From Chromobotia macracanthus (Eukaryota > Chordata > Actinopteri > Cypriniformes > Botiidae): a DNA stretch of 64,000 bases. Location of the stretch: contig JAZGTH010000034.1 in the NCBI GenBank assembly GCA_036877525.1, positions 1,116,001 to 1,180,000 of the forward strand. Direction: 5' to 3'. Below the pieces are notes generated by a model. It searched no databases, was not told the DNA's origin, and was given only the letters and a program-made list of their open reading frames with translations. How positions within the stretch are numbered: the first letter of the stretch is position 1; each line of letters begins with the position of its first letter. Of the stretch, positions 39,601-51,600 are shown piece after piece. The translations under genes were made by a program, and so were the position numbers.

Positions 39601-42600
39601 TTGGAAGGCAGTAGTGTTAGTGAATCCTGTTCAGAAACTTTCATTACTTTTACAGTTTTATTTGGTGCCACTTAGATGCAAATAAATCACACAGTGTAGC
39701 TGTAAAACAAAGCTGTGGATTTTTGAAATCAAAAAGTACTATATGAAGTTTTTCTCAAAATGGTTTCTTTCTATTTCCGATCATCTTTTCCCCATCCCTG
39801 TTATAAGGCTGCTTCAGCTCCAGCGTTCAGTTCTCAGTCCCGACTCCGACATTCCCGACGAGCTTCTGTACGGACGGGCCGGCTACCTTTATGCCCTGCT
39901 GTACATCAACAAAGAAATTGGGCCTGACACAGTGGATGAGAGCACCATCACCAAGGTGATTATCATGTCAAATAAACATTTCAGTGCTAAATATTATACA
40001 CGTTCCTGCTTAAAGGTTGGAATGTGCAGCGGTGCACATGCATGAATTGACAAAAATCTGCAGCTTATTCTGCTGGACCTCTGGAGGACAGCTGTGTGTG
40101 TTTGTATGTCTGTTTTTACCAGACACTGCGTCAGATGCATTAAACCCATTGACCTGCAGTGTTAATATTTAGCCTCTTGTGGTCCGATTTACAGTGTATC
40201 ATACATTATAGTCTTGTTTGTTGGCCACCATCCAATTTTACATCCTATGTGGGAGGAACATATGGGGATGCAGCCAGAAGGAATAACAGAAGAGATGAAT
40301 ATGTATGTTTCTACTTGCTACACTACGTATTTGATGTTTGCCTTATCTGTGGTATAATAGTAGTAAACATCTAACATATACTGCTGCGGTTGACTTGAAT
40401 TCAGCTCAGGGGGATTTGATGGTTATTGAAACTGCTCAAATAGATGTGTGCGGTGCAGGAGTTCAGACTGAAGACATCAGTAGAAATACGCAGCACTTTT
40501 CGTACTCTGCTGCAGTGCACTGGAAATAATCAGACAGTGGACACTTTGAGAGTATAAGATTGTGTTATTTTTGAAGAGGGAGAAGAATTTTGCAGCATTG
40601 GAAAGGCATAAAATCTATGCTCTGTAGTCACACATAAGGATCTGGACACACACACATTCTCCCCACCTCCTTCTCTGTGTATAGAACCATATGGTTATTT
40701 TTAGCACAGGTCTCAGGGCTGACCAGGCAAACAGTATGAAATCAGCTGAGCAGAAACCAGCCTAGCAATATAAAAAAAAAACTAAAGTGATGTTTTAAAA
40801 TCTAGTGAGCTACCTACTTAGAATGCATTTTTGAATGAATTAAGAAAAATTTCTAATATTTGTCTTAACATTAATTTTGTTGCAGTGTATTTTGTTTATA
40901 GTTTGAAGTCCTATAAATTCCTAAATAAATTGTTTATTAGTTTAAGAACTTTACCTTATGGAAAAAACATTGTTTGTTCTCTGAACTTGAACCCAGTTTG
41001 ATTTATTACCTTCAATTATTATTTGAAATAATATAAGTTCGGCTTGAATTTATGTCTATTAAGCTGTGTTTGTTATGTACCTTCTAGTTAACCCCCCCCC
41101 CTGCCAGAAATTGTCCAAGTAACTCAACATTTTCTTACTACTTAATGTCTATTAAAAAACAACATTTTGGCTTTCATTTATAAATAGTTTTGCTACAAAG
41201 ATGCAAAAGGAGCTTGATTTAACTGCAGTAACTAACAGCAGTCTTTTTTAGGTCATTAATTGTCTCTTTGTCTTTGGAGTGTGATAAAAACAGACCTTAA
41301 AAGAAACACAGTAATGGGCTGTTTAGCCTCTGTAGTGCCTTTAACAGGTAATGGCATCTGAATTCAGGCATTTGCTATGCACTGAATTTTAAAAATGTTA
41401 AGTGTTTTAATGGTAACTTTACTTTGTAGTACTCTTTTGTCTTCTAAGCATATTCTCTGCTGGCTGCATCCCTGCCCTTTTTTATGTCTCCTCAGTCTGC
41501 TGTTGCAACAGCTTTGTCCTCTAAGGGAAATATTTAAATTAGAGCACTTGGAGTTTTGCTTTAAAAATCATGCAGTGACTATTTTCTGTAAATTGTTTTT
41601 CAGGAACAAGTAGCTCTTGGATTGAGGTGGTTGAGGTGAAATGAATTATAATATTTATATTGACAATGGAGGGCTTTTAAAGCTGGAGGCAGGATTTTCC
41701 CTGAATGTTATTCCTGTGTCTGAACTAGAGCTTGGCAATGTGGCTGTAATAGATATATTTCTTATAATAGATATTTCTTCTTAGGTTATTATCAATAATT
41801 AGTTGTTATTGTAACTGTTATCTTTATGTTTACAAATTTGTGATGCAATTGAATATAGATGTTGATAGTACAAGACGGTATCATACTCTGTTAACAAAGT
41901 GTTACCAGTTACAATTTAATAAAAAACTGATGAGATTGTAAAATATTTTACAGAGCTTTACGGGTACAGATGGTAATGGTTGTGATGGCACCCACATTGT
42001 TTGTAATGTCAGATGAATTTCTGTGTGGGCATGGTTTGTCATTTATGATGCCACTGTCTTGATGATGAGGTGTAACTGTAGTTTTAGTTGGCAAATGCAG
42101 AGTGTAATAATTTAAGTAGTAGAATATTAGGCCAGGGATTCTCTCGGGCTCTGTGCAGTGACCCTTTATTTGGTGACTAGGTGGTTTCAGAGAAACAGAG
42201 AGAGACTTTATGATTTTCTTTTACAAATAAAAGTTCTGTCATTATTTACTTACACCGATGTTGTTCTAAACCCATATGACATGTTTTCTTACACAGAACA
42301 GAAAAGAAGTGTTTTTCTTGCTCTTTGTCAAAAGTAATTCACATGAATCACTCAGACTCGGTTTCACTTGACTCAACCACTTTTAAGATCTTTTGTGTCT
42401 TTTTTTAAAGCTTGAAAATTTAGTTCTTATTAAGATTTTATGGAAAAAGAGCACCGAAAACAGTCATCAGTTCTGTTCCACAGATGTAAATGACATAATA
42501 GAGAAAGTAAATGATAACATTTTTTTTATTTTTGGGGGTTGTGTTTCTTTAACTGCAAATGTATGACTAGGCACACTTATTTCTTTCATTCGGTCATGTC

Positions 42601-45600
42601 TCAGCCACTGCGGTGCTGCTGAAAAACAAATCTCTTTCACGGGTTAATCTTTTAGTTCTGTCCTGCGCCTCCCTGCCGCCATCTAGACCCTCATGAGACA
42701 CGCCTGTCATGTTTGCTTCCCATCAGTCATGCATACAGTAGCGGGCAGCACATGAGGTCCTTCTCTTCAAAGTGAAGAAAAATTAAGTGGTGGGCAGCAT
42801 TTAATTTCAATCTCAAAAGCAAAACCTTTTTAGGTATGTTTGTATATACTAGGGTATATATTAGTATAATTTATACTAGAGTATAAATTGTTGGTGTGGA
42901 TTTTTATTTTGTTATGCATTTTGCCAAAAGTCAGACCTTTTTTTGACAAAAGGCAAACCTTTTTATTGCCATTGTAGTAATACTTTATTTACAGGCACAT
43001 ATGTTTACACGTGATTATTTTATTTGACAATCGAAAGCATACACAAAGATACAAAACAATAGTATTTGGCCTGATCATTACATGAGGGAAGCCTTATTTA
43101 TGTAGAATAAAACAACTTCTTCTAAGCCAGTGAAATACCTGGAGACATCAAATTTTTGAAGTGTATCATTTTATTTTTATATTTTAAATGTATTATGCAT
43201 TTCCTAACGTGCAATGCATATTTGCTGTTTACAGTGGCATTACTGGCAGGTAACAAAGATACAGTCATTTAATTACCTTAAGAACCTTTATCGGTTCTTT
43301 AGCCTTTGCTGAACATCTTGGAATAAACTTGCTGATTACTGTAAAATGATCAGTAAATCGATCCATAAATGGCTGTTATCTAATCCCAGCGGAATCTCTA
43401 TTCTAAGGTGGTGACTGCTATTTTGGACTCAGGGAAGAACTTGTCTAAAGACGAGAAGAAAACCGAGCGATGCCCACTGCTGTATGAGTGGCATAAGAAA
43501 CAATATGTTGGAGCAGCCCACGGCCTGGCAGGCATCTACTACATGCTCATGCAGGTAAGGGGGACATTTTTTGATTTTGCCTTTAAAAGAACACACAGCC
43601 AGCTTTCAGAGCAAGGGCATGAACTGAAGCATCTAACATGTGCACCAAGAATGAACACCAAGTATCCTTTTTTAATGATCCAGAGCCCATTTCCAAAGAC
43701 TTCTGACCCTCCCAGGAAAACATGCTGAGAAGACCTTTTCTGAATGTCTCAATCCATCACTTTCTCTTCTCTAAAACAGCTGATTGTGCAACTGTAGAAG
43801 ATTACAACATGCACTATTTTTTCCTCAAGGGAACACATTGTCACATACAAAAAAATGACAATATTGAGTCATTCAAGCGTAACCGACCGTGTGAAGCATT
43901 GATAAACAAATTTTAATTTATAGTCATGTTATCATATGTTCTTCTTCATTCCTTTAAAAATAGCTGCCTAGACTTTGCTAATATTAACCACACTTAACAG
44001 AAATCAACTGCAAGATTGATTATATAGGTAATAAATAATTTATCTTGAACTTTTAAATGTTGAGCCATAAACACAATTTGTGGCTGTGGGGGGCAGCCTT
44101 GACTTACTGCTTTGGATGAGTGCCCAGATAGACTTGCAGTCCGTATTTAGCCGAGATCTGAGGGCCACACAAGTGAATCAGTTATTTGGGGGCAGCTGAG
44201 TTCAGTGCAGATTCAGCACTTCTGACCTGTTTGAGGTTGATAAGGGTCCTTAATTGAGGCAATTTAGGTAAGCTCAGTAAGCAAAGACTTAATCATGCCA
44301 GTGTTTATAGATGCAGTCTGGGATGAAATGGTGACCTCAGGCAAAGAATCAAATTGGAAAAGATTCCAGCAGAATTGTTGGCATAGACTTGAAGACTGTT
44401 TCATGAACTTTCTCATTGTGGGTGGCCTTCACTGTAGTAGTTCTTGATGCTATTTGTAAAATCAATGCTCCAATACTTTATACCAGGGATACAGTAGACA
44501 AGTTGATAAGATGGTCATTGTTTGTAGTCAGTTTTTTTTTTTTAAATCAGAGTTATTTTTTAATGAATCAGTTATTTTAATCTGAATCTATTTCAGAATT
44601 AATTTGTTTAATCGCTTATTTATTAATAATTGCATAGATATTTAAATCTGTTTGGCAGCAATGGTCGTTTAGTCCAAATTATGGTTCTTCTGATAGAAAT
44701 ATAAAAAACGTTATTATTAAAGCAAAAACATAAGTATCAAGACTCTAAAACGAAACCTCAGGAAGTTGCCCAGATAATGCTCAGATCACTCTCATAATTC
44801 ACCCAGCCCTACTGCGGACTATGGTAGTGTGGTGTAGTGGTTAAGTGACAGGGCTCGTAACTGGCAGATTCCTGGTCCAACTCTCACATAGACTTACCAT
44901 TGTATTCTCACTATTGTTTACCTCCTAATTCTGTTATGACATGTTCCACTGGCCCTGGCCAGTAATTGGATTGCATGGGTTCAAAACCAATATACAGTAC
45001 AAATTACGTTAAGGACACCCATTATTCTCTTATTGCTTATTGCCCTCTATTCTATTCTTATTCTATCCTATTCTATAGAATGCCATTTTAACAAAAAACG
45101 CATTATTGTGTCTCCTATTTTACTTTTCCCATTGACCACTAATCCCCAAGCCATGCTGCCCACTTCAACGGGTTTCCCTGGAGACTTTTAAGACCCCATA
45201 TGCTATCGAGTCCTTTGTAGACCATTTCCACGCTTTACCCTGACTGAAAAGCAGAGCCACAAAGTGCTCAATTTTATCCCTTTCAATAAAGGCTGAGGTC
45301 TTTGCAGCTATTGCATTTGTCCTGGTAGTAAATGATGCTTCGTGATCCCAACACTACCAGAGACGTAGTATTGTGGCATATGGATGACTGTTCAGAATCT
45401 AACCCTGGGGACCTATGATATATTTAGTGATAATAGAGCTTTGCGAGAGCGTGCAGCTATGTTATAATTGGCTTGGTGCTTACATTAAGCATAGGGATGT
45501 TGCACTGTGTTATACAGTATATATAGTTTTAGTGCATTGTAGAGTAGTCTTTCAGTGTTGTAACTTAATAGCCACATTTGCAGGTCTTATAGTCTAAGGA

Positions 45601-48600
45601 AGACTATAAGATGGCATCTCTTCCTCGGCTGTGGTCCATCCTCTCTTCCCCAGCCTCTGGCTACAGGGAGCATCAGCTGGGAAATCTGTCATTTCCCCTT
45701 GCATTGGAAAGTGAAAGATGATCTTTTAGGTGTCATCAGCTGTGTTGAATAGCTTCACAGAATGCTGTATTAGGTTGTGTAGTGTGGTATGGGATGGCAA
45801 CGGCTTAGAAAAATAACAGCACATCTCGCTATACAGCCTGAATATACAGGGATGAATTACAGAAAGTTCAACAATTACAGAAAGGGGTTTGTTCAAATCC
45901 ATATCTCTCAGTATTAAGCAATAATAATTTTAAATATTACATAGAAAAGTACAGCGAGTGACCTCATTACATAGTATTTTAGCATTAAAAGTTGATGATA
46001 AATTTGATGATGAAGTGACGATTCAGCATTCAGAGCAATATTAAACACACAACAACACGCAACACAAATTCAAAATGAACTCAATTACTTCCATTTGACA
46101 AAAATACATATTCCAATACAGATGTAAGAGAAACAAGTGAGTAAAAGATGTCAAAATATAATTCTGTATTAAAAGCAAAGCAGACAAAGCGGTGAAAGTT
46201 TGAGGCAGCTGGCTAATAGGGAGAATAGACTGGTGGAGAGCTAACATTGATGCTGCAAGCTGATTGGTCGTGGTGTGCTTGAGGTTTCCAAGGTAATGGG
46301 GATGTGCATCACGGTGACGCATGAGTACATGGTCCAGTGGCGTGTATTGTAATGGATCAGCACTGCTGCTTTCTCTTGTGTATGTAAATATTTACGTAGG
46401 TTTGTTGCATTGATGTTGCATTAACAGGGTTTGTTTAATTTGCTAAAACATAGGTGGTTGCATCAATTTTAAATGCAATATCAAGAACAGCATCATATCT
46501 GCAAGCCAGCTGTGTTTTTTGAAATGCACTTTTATATTGTACAATATTGCAAGCTCAGAACTACCAGTAAGTTGCATAATTTTTCATAATAACACTAATT
46601 AATAGCACCAGCAGTAATTGTGGATATAGCACATTTGAGTCCATTGATTATGCAGGCGATCTGGTAAATCCCAGCTGTTGTTCCTGCTAAGATGCTGTCT
46701 TCTTTTTAATTTGCTGGAACAGCAGTAGCTCGTGTATCGCTGTAGGAGCCTTCAGTGGTTTATCAGGCCTAACATTGCTAAATTCACTTTGACACACGGC
46801 TCCGCTCTCTAACTGCTGTAAGTGATTCGCTATGAATGAGAATTTGCACTGTAGAGGTTTTAAATATTCATGTGTCTGGGCCTGTACACAGGAGCATTGG
46901 GTTTAATTTTACTTAAAGGTTTGCTAAAAGTTAAATAGTCCATGCCAGTGTTTCCCAGTCAGGGGCTGGGGCTCACTGGTGGCCCTCAGGAAACTTTCAA
47001 GGAGGCTCTAAGAGAATTACTTAAAATCAGACCAGCTATCATTTACATTTATGTACAGTGCATACAAGGTATACAATTTTGTATTTTTAAGTATGTGTGT
47101 TCCCTGGTTTTCAAATTGTAGACATTGGGAGTTTTAAAGTCAAAAATATTTGTCACTGTAAAAGTCTGTGCCTCTTGCCATCTAAAAAATATGGCTTTTG
47201 TCAAAACAATTGTCATTCAGACAGAAAAAACTCAAACATTTGTGCCATAGAACAGAAGTGTTTTTTTAACTGTAAATTTAACCTTCTTTTTGTTTTTGTG
47301 TGCAGCCCAGTGCTAAAATAAATCAGGACATATTAAATGAGTTGGTTCGGCCTAGTGTGGATTACGTGCGGCACAAAAAGTTTCGCTCGGGCAATTACCC
47401 CTCATCCCTCAGCAACGAGACAGACAGACTGGTGCACTGGTGTCATGGAGCACCTGGGGTGGTGCATATGCTCATCATGGCTCATAAAGTGAGTGACAAA
47501 CACGCATCCACACAAAAACTGTGCTGTTACCACAGTCTGGAGACATCATTTCTGTACACACCCACTGCTTAGACACACACACACAGCAAAAAATATGAAA
47601 ATATCACATTTCCAATGTCATATTGTCAATATAAATAGAGCTTTCTTGCCCCAATTACATCAGAAGTTACACTTCTAGCATCTCATACACACACACACAG
47701 GCAGCAGGATATTGCAGAACATCTTGATTTCAGAATAAAGTATAATTAATCTTAGAACTCTTTTGCTCAAATTCATGTTTGTAAATGGCCTGTATTAATT
47801 ATCAGCAATATATTCTCCTAACCCAGTTAAGTGAACAGAGTACACTACCAGTAAACCAGTTCCTCTAAGTGTTTTTGACTTGTCCCTAGATCAGTGTTTA
47901 CTAGAGAACCCTCAACAGTGCACATGAATGAAGCTCTTCAGCTCAGACTTGAAATGGGTGTGTCATATTAGGGAGAAATACACAGTATGTCCACTGGGCA
48001 CAGGATGAATGAACAAATTAAAGTGGAAGCGATGCATTACAGAAAAAAACTAAATGGTAAGAAGTCTGTAGTATAAGTTTGTAACATTGCTTTAGTAATT
48101 TTTATAAACTGTGTACAAAACAGGATTAAAAGAACAGCAGTTACCCGCAGCTGGTACCAGTTTAAAGTCGCTGAGTTCAATCTGGTTGTTTTTTTTCTCT
48201 CTAAACATAAAGTATCCAGCAGCGACATCTAGTGGTTACTTACATATACTCCAACGCTTTGAACACAATTTTTTATCTGTCACATTGACACAGTTATGTT
48301 TAAGCAGATTATTACATCGTCAGACGTTCAACTTTTTGACACCCCATTCCACAATAAATTATCATAAATGCAAAATCTATTAAAATGTTAAATGTTTTTG
48401 CATAAAGATGCAAATGTGTATGAACTGTATCATGAACAGATGGGTCTCCCTCACTCTCTCTAACACACACACTCTTACTCTATCTCAATGTCTCTCTCTT
48501 TCTGCTGCACATACACACACACTCTCATTCTCTCTTTATCTCTGTCTGTGGTGGTAGCCTCAGGGCTGGATGGGAAATTGCGCATGTGTTATATTTGGAA

Positions 48601-51600
48601 ACTGAATTATTCTTCCAGCAACTTCCTTTAACGCCATAGTTCAGACAAATGACACCAGAAGCCAGGCCTGTAAACACAAATTCTCACTCTTACATTACAC
48701 TCTCTTACAATTCTCACTCTAGGGGAGCTACACAACACTGATGTGTAATACAAAATTTATTGCTATGCATTTATAATTTATAACAATAGGGTTCTGCACC
48801 ATTTAGAATAGATGATGCCTGTCAGTTCCTAAATTTAGTAAAGTAATAATTGTAAAAAAAAAAGGTGAATGCAAAAATAAAAATAGACTAAAATGTACGT
48901 AGCCAAAACTTAATGGCATTTAATTTTTAGTATAAATGAACTATAAACATTTTACCATTCACACAGTATATGGGGAAGGCTTGGGAAACAAGTGCTGGGC
49001 TAATAAAATGGTTTTGTCATGCGACTGTATTGAATTTCTATGCATTGCAATTCAGCAAATTCTTCCTCTTGTCATTCCAATTTAGATTCCAATTCCTCCT
49101 GTGGAGGCGTGGCCAGATTATAACAACGAATATGCGTACCAGGATACACTCTGTACATCTCACTATAATAATTACATAATAACTGTAATTAAATCATAAT
49201 AAGTATAATTCAGAATGTCCTCAGTTAATTGTGTACCTCAGACAGAAAAAGGCCTAAAACCACAATCGGATAATTAGTGCTTGTGTTTGTTTTTTAGGTC
49301 TTTAAGGATGATAAATATCTGAAAGATGCTGTTGAGTGTGGAGAGGTGATCTGGCAGAGAGGGTTACTCAGGAAAGGTTATGGACTCTGCCATGGCACAG
49401 CAGGGAACGGATATGCCTTTCTATCCCTCTACCATCTCACCCAAGATAAGAAGTACCTGTATCGTGCCTGTAAGGTGTGTGTTTGTGATTCGGGATCAAC
49501 TCCAAATCTTGCAATAAAAGTTTTTCACCCTTGACAATATTTTTGAATCAGCTAGTTTGTTACACTCAAAGAAAGCAAAGCCAAATATCGATCCAGTGTC
49601 TGTCAGTAGGTGCGTTCACTCATGAAGCTATGTACACACTCGGTTCATTTAGACCACGTACATCACTCTGCTGTGCTCTCGACATCTATACCAACAGCTG
49701 CCATTTGCTGTGTACAGGAAAAGAGCCCTATTATTACGACTGACGTCATGGAAACAGTGGGTACAGTCATATTAACACTCCTCTGCATAAGTCTTTTTTC
49801 ACAATGTACTTTAGGGTGTATTTGAAAATCTTTAAATATCTTTAAAATCCCAGCACTTTTTTCCAGGTTTAAATTAAATATTGCATCCCAAATTTGAATG
49901 TGGTCTTAGATTTTTGTGACTGCACTGTATACTTTATGACTTATAACGAATATGTTTTACAGTTTTTTCAGTATTAACTATTATTATATGTTCTGATTTA
50001 TAACCGTTAAAAAACATACAGAGAATTCTGTTTTCTTTTTCTAGAACTGGAGTCCATTATCCTCTTTAAAATGATATTCCAGGGTCAGCTGCCTGGCCTC
50101 ACTTCTAATTTTAACATTTATTAACTTAACTTGAAAATTGATTTCTGATTACTGATCAGCACATAGCATGGCCAACAGATTCCTCGGAAAGATTGATGTC
50201 GGAATTGCCTCCAGTTTCTCGGCCAGTTGCCTATAATTGCCAAAGCCTGCAAACCTGCTAAAGTAATGAAAACATAATGGGCTCCGCTGTTCTCATGTTA
50301 TCACTCTAACCTTTTACAGCCAGAGTTATTTTCCAGTTCAAATTAACCGACACCACCAGACCCAATCCCTCATTTTTCCCCGTGACTAAAGTGGTCTTTC
50401 TCTAGCTCTTGTGGAGCAGTGAGTAACTCCGCCTCCCGTCAAATTGAACAGCTTGAGTGAAAAGGTTTCTGCTGCTTTAATGAAAAGATGAAGCAGAAAT
50501 TGGCCAGTCAAAACGATTGATTCACAGCCATCCCTCATGTTTTTGTTTCCCTGTGAGATGTTGAAAAAGTGTGGACGTGGGATTGTTCAGGGATTTGCAT
50601 AGACAAAACTACGCATCAGAATACAACGATTTTTCAGAGGACTGAGTTTAAAACGCCTTGCTTAGCATGAATAAACAGCTTAATTTTTATTAGCATTCAT
50701 GTTTAAGACTTAATTTAAAGGATTATCCTCTTAAATGTATGGTTGTCTTAGTATTAGGCCAAAATCTTAGTATGTCTTAGTATAAAGTCCAAAAACACAA
50801 TATATATCACTTGTTACAATTTTACAGTGACTTGGTTTTTATTATGATTATAATGACATTATGTGGAAAATTTGTATTACCCTTGTTTGCTAAGGGAAAA
50901 TCAGTATTACTAATGCTCGTACTTGGGGATTTAAACTAGCTAGTAAACTTAAGCATGTAGCTCACCCCATACCCATTTGCTGGTGTGCCTGATACCTCTG
51001 ATTATACAGCTTAATGAGGCAAGGTGTGCTATTTCTTATGAAAGCAATCAGACTGGTTAGTGTACAAAAACTGGTGAAAATGTTTCATAATAAAGGAAGG
51101 ACCAGAGCCAAATCTAGGGAACTGAGCATCACAGAGACTTAAGGGTGTTTTGATTAGGAAAGATTAGGAATACCTCCTAGCAACTGCATAGTGATATGCT
51201 AAAACCATTCAGAACCCCATAGCAACCACATAGCAATGCCAGTGAGTTTTATAAGAGCAAAAAAACACTTGCCCTCAGAATGATTAAAAATGAATGAAAA
51301 ATGAAAAATAAATGATTAAAAAATTTTGTTGTGTTTTCTTATTTCAGCACTTATATACAAAAATATGTTTTTATGTGTAATGATGATTTTCTAATTCCGT
51401 CTTGAATATTTATTTTTTCTTAGTTTGCTGAATGGTGTCTAGGCTCTGGAACCCATGGCTGTCGTATTCCAGATCGACCTTATTCTCTTTTTGAAGGTAA
51501 TCCTGATTTTATGGTAATCCTGATGTTATGCGACTGATCGTTTTGATGAAATAGCATTGAATAGCTTTTGAGTTATTTTTACATTTTCACTTCAAACGTT

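Larger units (their letters stand above)
43555..47305 (+). other. lancl2 intron 5
   Basis: A 3.75-kb intron with a SINE head (44812-44915), a degenerate TATTC tract (about 45045-45080) and a candidate regulatory patch (46620-46880). No exon is visible. Confidence 0.85.
49475..51423 (+). other. lancl2 intron 7
   Basis: A 1.9-kb intron; candidate regulatory patch 50150-50640 and a minisatellite fragment 51160-51240. Confidence 0.85.

Noticed and set aside
44812..44915. Possible tRNA gene
   Set aside because: No complete cloverleaf; decayed SINE head.
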